Shown: positions 53,567 through 61,652, counted from the stretch's first letter. The stretch is 64,000 bases of DNA from Ciceribacter ferrooxidans (GCF_004137355.1 NZ_SDVB01000238.1:248001-312000); one strand, 5' to 3'. Notes: generated by a model not told the origin, from the sequence alone. Made by a program: numbers and translations.

Positions 53567-54201
53567 GGTTTTTTCTCCGTTGTTTGCGATGGGACGTCCG
53601 CCTCTGCATGGCCCGGGTCGACCGCGGACAGGATCAACTCGAGCGCCCAGGATGCGGCCTCGCCGGCCTGGGCGCCGGTAAGACCGCCGTAGTCCTTCAA
53701 GACCTCCCAAGCGGGAGCCGAGAAGAGCAGGTGCGCCAGCGCCTCGACCTTGCGGGCTTTGGCTGGCGAAAGTTGACAGAGGACAGGCTCCAGCGCACCG
53801 GCGAACAGCGCGCGCCGTCCAGTGACGGTATCCAAGCGCATCTCGCGCCCGGTGCGGGAATGGAGCTCGGCACGCATCGCCGCCTCATGTGCATCAAAGC
53901 GCGGAAAGGCCTCGCGCGGACCGTCGACCACGTCACGCACGCTGTGCGGAGCCGGGGAAGCGCCGATCTTGGCATTGAGCCACGGCCAGAACGCGCAAAT
54001 CAGTTCCTCCTTGGTGGCGAAGTGGCGGAAGATTGTACGCCTCTCGACGCCGGCCTTCTGCGCGATTGCCTCTATACCGATCTCGTCGGGTGCGTTGGTC
54101 TCGCTCATCAGTGTGTAGAGCGCGGCAAGAATCGTCTCGCGCGTCTGGCGCGCTTTTTCTTCGCGCAACGGACTGTTGTAGGATCGTGTGGCGCCGGACA
54201 T
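53563..54201 (-). CDS. TetR-family regulator
   Basis: A 212-residue repressor. The N-terminal helix-turn-helix contains R-E-T-I-L-A-A-L-Y-T-L, I-E-A-I-A-Q-K-A-G-V-E-R-R-T-I-F-R-H-F-A-T-K-E-E-L, and the rest is the ligand-binding core. Two near-palindromic 25-base sites lie directly upstream (54218-54283), so it very probably controls its own operon with the cupin. The pair sits at the edge of an accessory island. Confidence 0.9.
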   Translation of the reverse strand: MSGATRSYNSPLREEKARQTRETILAALYTLMSETNAPDEIGIEAIAQKAGVERRTIFRHFATKEELICAFWPWLNAKIGASPAPHSVRDVVDGPREAFPRFDAHEAAMRAELHSRTGREMRLDTVTGRRALFAGALEPVLCQLSPAKARKVEALAHLLFSAPAWEVLKDYGGLTGAQAGEAASWALELILSAVDPGHAEADVPSQTTEKKP

Positions 54202-54217
54202 TGCAGGTCCTCCGAAT

Positions 54218-54242
54218 TTGATGTCACATCATGTGTCATCAA
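54218..54242. promoter_or_regulatory. Operator palindrome 1 upstream of the TetR gene
   Basis: A 25-base dyad with arms TTGATGTCACAT and ATGTGTCATCAA; one mismatched pair besides the central base. It is 16 bases before the TetR start codon. Confidence 0.8.
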
Positions 54243-54258
54243 ATGTAAGGCTTGTCAA

Positions 54259-54283
54259 TTGATGACACTGCAAGTGACGTCAA
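54259..54283. promoter_or_regulatory. Operator palindrome 2 upstream of the TetR gene
   Basis: A second 25-base imperfect dyad with outer arms TTGATGACACT and AGTGACGTCAA, its centre 41 bases from the first. A TTGACA hexamer on the minus strand (54253-54258) lies between them. Confidence 0.75.
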
Positions 54284-54411
54284 TTTATTTGCTGAAGGCA
54301 TGATCGGGCAATCGCGCGTTGCGCCGAGCGTCGTCTTCCGGCCCCCGGTCGGAAGTTCATCATGGTTGACCCTATGTCCGTTCCCGCGCCCCCACCCCCA
54401 TCTCTCCCGCC

Positions 54412-54558
54412 TTCACCGGCAATACCGATAGCCGCCCGTTCGCTTCATCACGTCGAGATGCATGTGGTCGCGGTGGGCGTCGTCGCTGCCCGGCGAGAGG
54501 ATGGTGGTGAAGTATAGGCAGGCGGCGGCGTTCAGCGGCCGCTGGAGGGCGGCGGCGC
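54412..54558. repeat. Direct repeat copy A (duplicated extensin gene end)
   Basis: 147 bases that match the end of the extensin-like gene at 56161-56307 in the same orientation, with nine mismatches by my count (about 94% identity). The two copies flank the ABC remnant and the M24 peptidase gene. Confidence 0.9.
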
Positions 54559-54796
54559 GATCACAGAGATGAGAGATGACGGCAAGATCGTTGCCGACGA
54601 GGATGTAGGCCAGACCCTCGTGGTCGCGCAGGTGCATCGGCAGGTTCAGGATTTCCTGTTGGATCGATACGTCGAGCGCAGAGATCGGCTCATCCAGTAT
54701 CAGGATGAGCGGCGGTCCCTCCCCAGAGCGAGCGTTCGGGGCCGCGACATTTTCAGATGTCCAGAGGTAAGTTGGATAGCCGGCGAAGAGCGCCAT
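54413..54796 (-). pseudogene. Chimeric remnant: ABC ATPase fragment joined to an extensin tail
   Basis: A 127-codon open frame made of two unrelated pieces. The central part is a peptide-transporter ATPase fragment (L-I-L-D-E-P-I-S-A-L-D-V-S-I-Q and G-L-A-Y-I-L-V) resembling the OppF/DppF group but lacking Walker A and the signature, with the switch histidine gone (V-G-N-D-L instead of S-H-D-L). The last 48 codons are the duplicated C-terminus of the extensin-like protein encoded at 56.2 kb. No single protein is expected; it marks a recombination junction. Its beginning overlaps the end of the M24 peptidase gene. Confidence 0.85.
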
Positions 54797-55880
54797 TTTC
54801 TATGACGTAATTCTGCTCGAGACGTATTCCACCCCGGAGATTGTCACCGTACAAGCCGGGTTCGAGAGTGAACGTACAGCCCTCTTCAAAGATGTCGTTC
54901 GAACCCGAATTTATGAACGGGCGCTCGACCGGATCCAAGCCAAGCCCATGGCCCAAGTGATGGTCAAAGCGCCAATCATCGCGGTGGCTATTCAGGAGGG
55001 ATGCAACCTCCTGGAAAACTGTCCCGCATCGAACGCCCGGCCGGATCATGTCTTCGGCTATTGACAGTGCATGAACAACGCGGCCGAAGGCTTCCTCCTG
55101 CACTGGCGCTCGTGTCCCCGATACAGCGAAAGTCCGGCACATATCGGAGAAATAGTTTGCGACAACCGCTCCGGCATCCACCGGCAGAAGATCGCCCTCC
55201 ACCAGAGGCACGGGGCGAGGCCGGCCGCCTGGCTGTCCCCCGCGAAAATCGTTGCCTAGCTCCCCCATCGTCTGTCCCGCAGCCACAATTGCAGCTCCCT
55301 GAAATAGGGCAAACACTTCGGTTTCCAGAAGTCCGGGGGCGATATGCGGCGCAATCGCGCGGTACCCAGCTTCATTGGCGGCAATGGCCGCGGAGATTAG
55401 CGCGACTTCATCCGGGTACTTGCGTCGGCGCATCGACGAGATATGCCCGGATATCGGTGTGATGGTCTGTCCTGCGATATCGGTGCAATCCGCGCCAAGC
55501 GCCTTCGTTTTAGCCAGGCGGATATCCAACGCCGCAAGTCCCGCTCGCTCGCGGTCTTCGAAAGTGGTCGCGAACATCGAATCGTCGAACCGGACTGTTT
55601 CATCGGCGTAGACGTCAGATCCCATTGAATTGCCGACCGAGATCAAACCGAAGCCGTCACGGCCGACGAACCCCGAGGCTGGCGAGCTTCTCCATCCTCG
55701 CAATCCAAAAAAGTATGTCAGGTGCTGAGGTCGCGTGATCAGGGCCCCATCCAGGCCAACCTCAACAAGCCAATTGGAAAGGCGCGTGCGACGCTCCCGG
55801 CACCCTGCGTCTTGCAGTCTTGCCAATGCCGCGAGGTCCACAATATTTCTCTCGGGATAGAGCGAGGTGGGTAGGCTCAT
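54753..55880 (-). CDS. M24-family Xaa-Pro peptidase-like protein
   Basis: A 375-residue pita-bread metalloprotease with an N-terminal creatinase domain. All five metal ligands can be read: P-V-D-A-G, Y-F-S-D-M-C-R-T-F, H-H-L-G-H-G-L-G-L, T-L-E-P-G-L-Y-G and G-G-I-R-L-E-Q-N-Y. Start 55880 is chosen for the N-terminus S-L-P-T-S-L-Y-P-E-R. The gene is less GC-rich and uses rarer codons than its neighbours, a sign of transfer. Such peptidases are often encoded with oligopeptide ABC transporters, and the ATPase remnant after it fits that. Confidence 0.87.
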   Translation of the reverse strand: MSLPTSLYPERNIVDLAALARLQDAGCRERRTRLSNWLVEVGLDGALITRPQHLTYFFGLRGWRSSPASGFVGRDGFGLISVGNSMGSDVYADETVRFDDSMFATTFEDRERAGLAALDIRLAKTKALGADCTDIAGQTITPISGHISSMRRRKYPDEVALISAAIAANEAGYRAIAPHIAPGLLETEVFALFQGAAIVAAGQTMGELGNDFRGGQPGGRPRPVPLVEGDLLPVDAGAVVANYFSDMCRTFAVSGTRAPVQEEAFGRVVHALSIAEDMIRPGVRCGTVFQEVASLLNSHRDDWRFDHHLGHGLGLDPVERPFINSGSNDIFEEGCTFTLEPGLYGDNLRGGIRLEQNYVIENGALRRLSNLPLDI

Positions 55881-56160
55881 GGACAATCTTCTCCAACTTC
55901 GTCTCGCTCCTCTTTCGAGCCGACGCAGCATTCAAACTATTATCATCTATTGCTATACAATGCGGGCTTCTCTCTACAAGCTGGCATACGGTGTGAGGAT
56001 GATCCGCCGGACAATGAACGTCCGACGCGGCCCCAGCAAAGGCTTGCGATGGTTGGTACTTTCGTTCCAATTGCGGGCCGTGACCTTCCGAGCCCAAGTC
56101 GGTCATCTATCGCGGGCGAGCGGAGGTCCGCTCCCGCCGCAATCCCCTGCGCGCGCCCCC
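55881..56160. other. Gap between the M24 peptidase gene and the extensin gene
   Basis: 280 bases, in part AT-rich (around 55930-55960), probably carrying the peptidase promoter. I see no gene, and no terminal inverted repeat of an insertion sequence. Confidence 0.5.
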
Positions 56161-56307
56161 TTCACCGGCAATACCGATAGCCGCCCGTCCGCTTCATCAC
56201 GTCGAGATGCATGTGGTCGCGGTGGGCGTCGTCGCTGCCGGGGGAGAGGACGGTGGTGAAGTAGAGGCAGGCGGCGGCGTTGAGCGCGCGCTGAAAGGCG
56301 GCGGCGA
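56161..56307. repeat. Direct repeat copy B (3' end of the intact extensin-like gene)
   Basis: The counterpart of the repeat at 54412-54558. Here it is part of an intact gene, so this is the parent or resident copy. Confidence 0.9.
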
Positions 56308-57010
56308 GGTCTGAATCTTCGCTTGCGACGATCTTCATCGGCACCGGGCCCTTCTCGAATTCGAGCGCGGAAATGTCGACGGCGTTGCCGCGGGCGTGTT
56401 CGGAAATCTTGCCCGTGTCCGCACCGTTGCGCTTGCGGCAGACATAGCCGGACGCCTGATGCACGGCCTTCAGCCTGCCCATGTCCGGCAGGCCGAGGCG
56501 TGCTGCGGGCTCGACGAGATCGCGGGTCATGCGGGCAAGCTGCAGCAGCGTCTCGCAGCGCGCCGTCACCTCGGGTTCGATCGCGACCTCGGCCGAGAGC
56601 CGCGTCATCGCAACCGGCTTGTCGATGCCGCAGCCCTCGCCGTCGTCGATGCGCGGGAGCGTCCTGAAGGCCGCACCGAGCGCGGTCAGTTCGGCCGTGC
56701 AGGCGTCGAACGCTGCCTTGTCTTCGGTTTCGATCGGCGGTGGCGGAGGAGGGGGCGGCTCGGCCGGTTCCCTTTCCTTCTTCTCCGGTTCCGGTGCCGC
56801 CGGTGCCTGCCTTTCCTTCGGCTTTTCAGCGGGCACGGGTGGCCCGACGGCGGGCGCTCGGTCGGCCAGAGGTGGTTTGGGCAAGGGGACCGGAGGATTG
56901 TCCGGGGCGGCCATGGCGGGGGCGGCGGCGAGCGCTGCCGCCAGCAGAAGAAGTCTCGGCAACCGTCCTGTCTCCGTTGTCGGGCCTGTCGACAACGGTT
57001 GGCGGCGCAT
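56162..57010 (-). CDS. Extensin-family secreted protein
   Basis: A 282-residue protein with a signal-like hydrophobic stretch (residues 17-35), a proline-rich low-complexity linker (about 38-95, including eight prolines in a row) and a C-terminal Extensin_C domain. This domain, with R-L-K-A-V-H-Q-A-S-G-Y-V-C, S-E-H-A-R-G-N-A-V-D-I-S and H-R-D-H-M-H-L-D, looks like a D-alanyl-D-alanine or L,D-peptidase-type zinc site. Cell-wall action is plausible. Its last 48 codons are duplicated 1.75 kb downstream. Confidence 0.88.
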   Translation of the reverse strand: MRRQPLSTGPTTETGRLPRLLLLAAALAAAPAMAAPDNPPVPLPKPPLADRAPAVGPPVPAEKPKERQAPAAPEPEKKEREPAEPPPPPPPPIETEDKAAFDACTAELTALGAAFRTLPRIDDGEGCGIDKPVAMTRLSAEVAIEPEVTARCETLLQLARMTRDLVEPAARLGLPDMGRLKAVHQASGYVCRKRNGADTGKISEHARGNAVDISALEFEKGPVPMKIVASEDSDLAAAFQRALNAAACLYFTTVLSPGSDDAHRDHMHLDVMKRTGGYRYCR

Positions 57011-57052
57011 TTGGTTTCATCGATAGACGGAACGGCGGTACGCCAAGGCCTC

Positions 57053-57081
57053 TTGCGCGGCCGCCGGGTTGACGGTATGAG
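57053..57081 (+). promoter_or_regulatory. Predicted trpL promoter
   Basis: TTGCGC (57053-57058), 17 bases, then TATGAG (57076-57081). The predicted start of transcription falls at or within a base or two of the trpL ATG (57089), so the leader mRNA would lack a 5' untranslated region. Confidence 0.55.
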
Positions 57082-57088
57082 ATTCCGC

Positions 57089-57133
57089 ATGACGACGTTT
57101 TTGAACATCGGTAACTGGTGGTGGGCTCGCTAA
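57089..57133 (+). CDS. trpL: trp leader peptide
   Basis: A 14-codon reading frame, MTTFLNIGNWWWAR, with three consecutive tryptophan codons, located 121 bases before trpE(G). Both the length and the W-W-W-A-R ending match the S. meliloti leader peptide peTrpL. Ribosome stalling at the Trp codons when tryptophan is scarce would favour read-through into trpE(G). The absence of a ribosome site fits a leaderless message. Too short for ordinary gene-finding, but strongly supported by context. Confidence 0.92.
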   Translation: MTTFLNIGNWWWAR

Positions 57134-57173
57134 CGCGGCCTTGACCAGTCATGTCCAGAGACAAGTGACCCAA

Positions 57174-57204
57174 AGCCGCCCGGAAAACCTGAGGCGGCTT
57201 TTTT
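57174..57204 (+). terminator. trpE(G) attenuator terminator
   Basis: AGCCGCC and GGCGGCT form a 7-base G/C-rich stem around 12 bases, directly followed by a run of six T residues: a classic intrinsic terminator, between trpL and trpE(G). Premature termination here would release an RNA of roughly 115 bases starting at trpL, comparable to the S. meliloti sRNA rnTrpL. Confidence 0.88.
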
Positions 57205-57254
57205 GTATTCAGGCGCCTCCATCCGGGCCTTGAACGACGGAGTGAAGAGAGAGC

Positions 57255-59444
57255 ATGACGACGATCATTCGGGATGATGGCGGGGAGACCTATACCACCC
57301 GCGGCGGTATCAACGTGACGCGCTCGCGCCGGGCGGCGCCCTATGCCGATGCCATCAACGGCTACATCGACAGGCTCGACGAGCACCGTGGTGCGGTCTT
57401 CTCCTCCAACTACGAATATCCCGGCCGCTATACGCGCTGGGACACGGCGATCGTCGATCCGCCGCTCGGCATTTCCTGCTTCGGTCGCAAGATGTGGATC
57501 GAGGCCTATAACGAGCGCGGCGAGGTGCTGCTCTCCTTCATCGCCGCGAGGCTACGCACCGTCGGCGAGATCACGCTGGGTGCCGCGACGGCCCGTCGCC
57601 TCGACCTGACGGTCAACGAGCCCGACCGCCTCTTCACCGAGGAGGAACGCTCGAAGATCCCGACGGTGTTCACCGTGCTTCGCGCGATCACCGATCTCTT
57701 CCATTCCGAGGCGGACAGCTCGATCGGCCTTTTCGGCGCCTTCGGCTACGATCTCGCCTTCCAGTTCGACGCGATCAAGCTTTCGCTCGAACGTCCGGAA
57801 GACCAGCGCGACATGGTGCTCTTCCTACCGGACGAGATCCTTGTCGTCGACCACTACTCCGCCAAGGCCTGGATCGACCGCTACGATTTCGAGAAGGACG
57901 GCGTGACGACCGAGGGCAAGGCGGACGCGATCGCGCCGGAGCCGTTCAGGGCGACCGACACGATCCCGCCGCGCGGCGACCATCGGCCGGGCGAGTATGC
58001 CGAGCTCGTGGTCAAGGCGAAGGAGAGTTTCCGCCGCGGCGACCTCTTCGAGGTGGTGCCGGGGCAGAAGTTCATGGAACGCTGTGAATCGAAGCCGTCG
58101 GAGATTTCCAAGCGCCTGAAGGAGATCAACCCGTCTCCCTATTCCTTCTTCATCAATCTCGGAAACCAGGAATATCTCGTCGGGGCCTCGCCGGAGATGT
58201 TCGTGCGCGTGTCCGGCCGGCGCATCGAGACCTGCCCGATCTCCGGCACGATCAAGCGCGGCGCCGATCCGATCGCCGATAGCGAGCAGATCCTGAAACT
58301 CCTGAATTCCAAGAAGGACGAGAGCGAGCTCACCATGTGCTCGGACGTCGACCGCAACGACAAGTCTCGCGTCTGCGAGCCGGGCTCGGTCAAGGTCATC
58401 GGCCGCCGCCAGATCGAGATGTATTCGCGCCTGATCCACACCGTCGACCACATCGAGGGGCGGCTCCGCGACGGCATGGACGCCTTCGACGGCTTCCTGT
58501 CGCACGCCTGGGCGGTGACGGTGACGGGTGCGCCGAAACTCTGGGCGATGCGCTTCATCGAGGCGCACGAGAAGAGCCCGCGCGCCTGGTATGGCGGGGC
58601 GGTCGGCATGGTCGGCTTCAACGGCGACATGAACACCGGCTTGACGCTCCGGACCGTGCGGATCAAGGATGGGATCGCCGAGGTGCGCGCCGGCGCGACG
58701 CTCTTGAACGATTCCATACCGGAAGAGGAAGAAGCCGAAACCGAACTGAAGGCATCCGCCATGATTTCTGCCATTCGCGATGCGAAATCCGGAAACGACG
58801 AGAAGTCGAAGCGCGGCGTCGCCGCGGTCGGCAAGGGCGTGAACATCCTGCTCGTCGATCATGAGGACAGCTTCGTCCACACGCTCGCCAACTATTTCCG
58901 CCAGACCGGCGCCACCGTGACGACCGTGCGCACGCCGGTCGCCGACGAGGTCTTCGACCGCATCAACCCGGATCTCGTGGTGCTTTCGCCCGGACCGGGT
59001 ACCCCGAAGGACTTCGACTGCAAGGCGACGATCAAGAAGGCGCGGGCGCGGCAATTGCCGATCTTCGGCGTCTGCCTCGGCCTGCAGGCGCTTGCCGAAG
59101 CCTATGGCGGGGAGCTCCGCCAGCTCGCAATCCCCATGCACGGCAAGCCCTCGCGCATCCGCGTTCTGGAACCCGGCATCGTCTTCTCCGGCCTCGCCAA
59201 GGAAGTGACCGTCGGCCGCTACCACTCGATCTTCGCCGATCCGGCGACGCTCGACCGTGACTTCATGATCACGGCGGAGAGCGAGGACGGCACGATCATG
59301 GGCATCGAGCACACCAAGGAACCGGTGGCGGCGGTGCAGTTCCACCCGGAATCGATCATGACGCTCGGTCAGGACGCCGGCATGCGGATGATCGAGAACG
59401 TGGTCGCGCATCTCGCCCGGCGCGCGAAGGAGAAGGCGGCGTGA
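57255..59444 (+). CDS. trpE(G): Anthranilate synthase, fused component I and II
   Basis: A 729-residue fusion typical of Rhizobiales. The N-terminal TrpE half shows [22 protein letters not shown] and G-A-P-K-L-W-A-M. The C-terminal glutamine amidotransferase half has the nucleophile in G-V-C-L-G-L-Q-A and V-Q-F-H-P-E-S. It makes anthranilate from chorismate and glutamine, the first step of tryptophan synthesis. Control is by the attenuator upstream. A hairpin with a TTCG loop follows the stop. Confidence 0.97.
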   Translation: MTTIIRDDGGETYTTRGGINVTRSRRAAPYADAINGYIDRLDEHRGAVFSSNYEYPGRYTRWDTAIVDPPLGISCFGRKMWIEAYNERGEVLLSFIAARLRTVGEITLGAATARRLDLTVNEPDRLFTEEERSKIPTVFTVLRAITDLFHSEADSSIGLFGAFGYDLAFQFDAIKLSLERPEDQRDMVLFLPDEILVVDHYSAKAWIDRYDFEKDGVTTEGKADAIAPEPFRATDTIPPRGDHRPGEYAELVVKAKESFRRGDLFEVVPGQKFMERCESKPSEISKRLKEINPSPYSFFINLGNQEYLVGASPEMFVRVSGRRIETCPISGTIKRGADPIADSEQILKLLNSKKDESELTMCSDVDRNDKSRVCEPGSVKVIGRRQIEMYSRLIHTVDHIEGRLRDGMDAFDGFLSHAWAVTVTGAPKLWAMRFIEAHEKSPRAWYGGAVGMVGFNGDMNTGLTLRTVRIKDGIAEVRAGATLLNDSIPEEEEAETELKASAMISAIRDAKSGNDEKSKRGVAAVGKGVNILLVDHEDSFVHTLANYFRQTGATVTTVRTPVADEVFDRINPDLVVLSPGPGTPKDFDCKATIKKARARQLPIFGVCLGLQALAEAYGGELRQLAIPMHGKPSRIRVLEPGIVFSGLAKEVTVGRYHSIFADPATLDRDFMITAESEDGTIMGIEHTKEPVAAVQFHPESIMTLGQDAGMRMIENVVAHLARRAKEKAA

Positions 59445-59455
59445 GCAGGTGATGG

Positions 59456-59475
59456 CGGGGCGCTTCGGCGCCCCG
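59456..59475 (+). terminator. TTCG-loop hairpin after trpE(G)
   Basis: CGGGGCGC and GCGCCCCG with the very stable TTCG tetraloop begin 12 bases after the stop. No T-run. Confidence 0.6.
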
Positions 59476-59481
59476 AGCCTT

Positions 59482-59943
59482 CTAGAAGAGGCTCCAGACG
59501 CTACCTGCAGATATCAGAGCTGTCCCAAGTACGTAGAGGCTTCGGAATACCCATTGGTTCACACGCTCGCTAAGCGTGATGCCCTTGAATGATTGGATAC
59601 TCCACCCTTGCACGGCCAGGGTCGCCCAGAGCAGTATTGCTCCGCCTGCCAGGGAGACGGCGATGTCCCAAAAATCGCTGGCGCCTGAGAGTTGGCCGAG
59701 AGCCCACCCCGACAATCCCCCTGCAACCATCGCACTTACTGCCCAGAGGAACGCCGAAGAATAGCCTTTCCTCACTTTGTGGATACTGTCTGATCCCTGT
59801 CGGGGGCCTCCCCCATTTAGCCTGACGTTGTCTTCGATCTCCTCTTGGATGAATTTTTCCGGAGATACTGCCATCAGCCACACAAGGCGAGCCTTCTGAG
59901 CAAGGGACAATGGAGTTGGCTTGGGAGACGTCATGTGTACCAT
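59482..59943 (-). CDS. Hypothetical membrane protein with three helices
   Basis: A 153-residue protein with a soluble amphipathic N-terminus (residues 1-60) and three hydrophobic segments (about 65-83, 92-112 and 130-148). Start is either 59943 (MVHM) or 59934; neither has a strong ribosome site. Its composition is less GC-biased than its neighbours. It is next to the higBA module. I do not recognise a family. Confidence 0.65.
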   Translation of the reverse strand: MVHMTSPKPTPLSLAQKARLVWLMAVSPEKFIQEEIEDNVRLNGGGPRQGSDSIHKVRKGYSSAFLWAVSAMVAGGLSGWALGQLSGASDFWDIAVSLAGGAILLWATLAVQGWSIQSFKGITLSERVNQWVFRSLYVLGTALISAGSVWSLF

Positions 59944-59968
59944 CTCGGTTTTCTAGAATTTCTGCGTG

Positions 59969-60262
59969 TCACGCCGCCCTCGGCTCGATCCGCTGCAGCT
60001 CGTCCTCTATTTCTCTCCGGCGCTCCAACAGATCATAGTCGGCCTGCAATCCCAGGAAGAACCCTTCCGACAGACCGAAATAGCGCGCCAGCCGAAGGTC
60101 GGTGTCCGCCGTTACGGCCCGTTTTCCGAGGACGATCTCGTTGATGCGGCGGGGAGGGACGTTCACGGCGCGCGCCAGCGCATTCTGGCTCAGCCCCATC
60201 GGCTTCAGGAAGTCTTCGAGAAGAATGCCGCCCGGATGCGGGTTCGGCAGATGGTCAGTCAT
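59969..60262 (-). CDS. higA: HigA-family antitoxin
   Basis: A 97-residue helix-turn-helix antitoxin: H-P-G-G-I-L-L-E-D-F-L at the start, L-S-Q-N-A-L-A-R-A-V-N-V-P-P-R-R-I-N-E-I-V-L-G-K-R as the DNA-binding helices, and a glutamate-rich end. It starts inside the last codons of higB with an 8-base overlap, so toxin precedes antitoxin, the normal HigBA order. It should repress the operon via the 19-base palindrome upstream of higB. Confidence 0.92.
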   Translation of the reverse strand: MTDHLPNPHPGGILLEDFLKPMGLSQNALARAVNVPPRRINEIVLGKRAVTADTDLRLARYFGLSEGFFLGLQADYDLLERRREIEDELQRIEPRAA

Positions 60263-60539
60263 GGTAGTCGACGATTTCGACATCGCTCGGCCCTCCGTCA
60301 TGCCACTTGAAGCAGATGCGCCACTGTTCGTTGATCCGGATGCTGTAGTGTCCGGCTCTGTCGCCCTTCAGCGCTTCCAGCCGGTTTCCCGGCGGAACGC
60401 GCAAATCCTGAAGCACGCGGGCGTTGTTCACCATGCGCAGCTTCCGCAGGGCGACCGCTTGGATGTCCGGCGGCAGCTTCCGGCTCCGCAACCCGCTCCA
60501 GACGCGTTCAGTTTCGGGATCGGCGAAGCTCCGGATCAT
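60255..60539 (-). CDS. higB: HigB-family toxin
   Basis: A 94-residue RelE-fold toxin, basic, with K-L-R-M-V-N-N-A-R-V-L-Q-D-L, N-R-L-E-A-L-K-G-D and the C-terminal S-I-R-I-N-E-Q-W-R-I-C-F-K-W, typical of ribosome-dependent mRNA interferases. A TATAAT box 5 bases before the ATG suggests a leaderless transcript and there is no ribosome site. It is at the head of higBA. Confidence 0.9.
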   Translation of the reverse strand: MIRSFADPETERVWSGLRSRKLPPDIQAVALRKLRMVNNARVLQDLRVPPGNRLEALKGDRAGHYSIRINEQWRICFKWHDGGPSDVEIVDYHD

Positions 60540-60544
60540 GTCGC

Positions 60545-60573
60545 ATTATAACGTGATACGTTATAGATGGCAA
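60545..60573 (-). promoter_or_regulatory. higBA promoter
   Basis: On the minus strand TTGCCA (60573-60568), 17 bases, then TATAAT (60550-60545), followed by 5 bases and the higB ATG. The transcription start would fall on the start codon itself. Confidence 0.7.
60547..60565. promoter_or_regulatory. higBA operator
   Basis: TATAACGTGATACGTTATA is a palindrome with perfect 8-base arms and a 3-base centre, overlapping the -10 box. HigA dimers probably bind here. Confidence 0.8.
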
Positions 60574-60662
60574 TGGTGGCGCCTTCATTCGGGGTGCGCG
60601 TCCGAACCGGGAAAGCACTCCGCCTTTGACAAAACCCGTTCCTTCCTTCATATGCACCGTCA

Positions 60663-60722
60663 GAAACCGTCCACCATCCGTGGGCGGTTTCGTCGTTGTG
60701 GAAGTAGCGAATGCAATTCGCT
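60663..60722 (+). other. Structured leader of the cation efflux gene (two hairpins)
   Basis: A 12-base stem (60663-60674 with 60680-60691, one G-T pair, loop CATCC) and a second 6-base stem (60706-60711 with 60717-60722) lie in the 84 bases before the CDF gene. They resemble no riboswitch that I can name, and could be an attenuator or a stable 5' end. Confidence 0.4.
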
Positions 60723-60746
60723 TGCAAGTGCAGGGGCGGCAGGAAG

Positions 60747-61652
60747 ATGGCGACAGAGAGCAGCAACGGCCTGGTAAAGCGCCTGGCCTTCTGGGGCATT
60801 CCCCTTTCCATCGGGGTCATGGCGCTGAAACTCGTTGCCTGGAAGGTGACGGGGTCGGTCGCGCTGCTCTCCGACGGCCTGGAATCGACGGTCAACGTCG
60901 TGGCGGCGGTGGTCGCCTTCTTCGTCATCCGCTACGCCCAGAAGCCGGCGGATTCGAGCCATCCCTACGGCCACCACAAGGCGGAGTATTTCTCCGCCGT
61001 CCTCGAAGGCGTGCTGATCGTGGTTGCGGCGCTGCTGATCCTCCAGGAGGCGGTCGCGGCGCTCCCCAATCCGAAGCTTCTCGAAGCGCCGGTGTTGGGT
61101 CTCGCCATCAACTCGCTGGCGGGCGTGATCAACGGCGCCTGGGCACTGACACTCATTCGCGTCGGCAAGACGCATCGCTCCCCGGCGCTGCAGGCCGACG
61201 GCCATCACGTGCTCTCCGACGTGGTGACATCGGGTGGTGTTCTGATCGGCCTTGTGCTTGCCATAGTCACCGGCTACGCGATCCTCGATCCGCTGCTTGC
61301 CATCCTCGTCGCGCTCAACATTATCTTCCAGGGCTGGAAGGTGATTTCCCACTCGGTTGCCGGCCTCATGGACCAGGCGGTCGAGCCTGAGGAAGAAGAG
61401 GCGATCAAGCAGGCGATCAAGGAGAATTGCGAGGGCTCGCTCGGGGTGCATTATCTCCGCTCACGTCGCGCCGGTGCCGCCACCTTCGTCGCCTTCGACC
61501 TGGTGGTGCCCTCCAGCATGACCGTGGGGGATGCCCATGTGATCTGCGACCGGCTGGAAATGGCCTTGCACAAGGCCTTGCCCGGCACGCGCGTCACGAT
61601 CCATGTCGAGCCGGAGAACGAAATGGCGCACGGCAACGGCGTCGAAATCTGA
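60747..61652 (+). CDS. Cation diffusion facilitator (metal efflux) protein
   Basis: A 301-residue transporter with about six helices. The metal-site residues S-D-G-L-E-S-T in helix 2 and H-H-V-L-S-D-V in helix 5 fit the CDF pattern (Zn, Fe, Mn), and a C-terminal cytosolic domain (H-Y-L-R-S-R-R-A-G-A) follows. The first aspartate motif is D-x-x-E rather than the commonest D-x-x-x-D. Start 60747 follows AGGAAG. Followed closely by queF. Confidence 0.9.
   Translation: MATESSNGLVKRLAFWGIPLSIGVMALKLVAWKVTGSVALLSDGLESTVNVVAAVVAFFVIRYAQKPADSSHPYGHHKAEYFSAVLEGVLIVVAALLILQEAVAALPNPKLLEAPVLGLAINSLAGVINGAWALTLIRVGKTHRSPALQADGHHVLSDVVTSGGVLIGLVLAIVTGYAILDPLLAILVALNIIFQGWKVISHSVAGLMDQAVEPEEEEAIKQAIKENCEGSLGVHYLRSRRAGAATFVAFDLVVPSSMTVGDAHVICDRLEMALHKALPGTRVTIHVEPENEMAHGNGVEI

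Noticed and set aside
54413-56160. Insertion sequence as the source of the island
   Set aside because: No transposase frame, no terminal inverted repeats and no short target duplication; the only repeats are the 147-bp gene ends.
53114-57010. Phage or defence island
   Set aside because: No restriction, nuclease, helicase, reverse transcriptase or phage structural genes; the content is metabolic.
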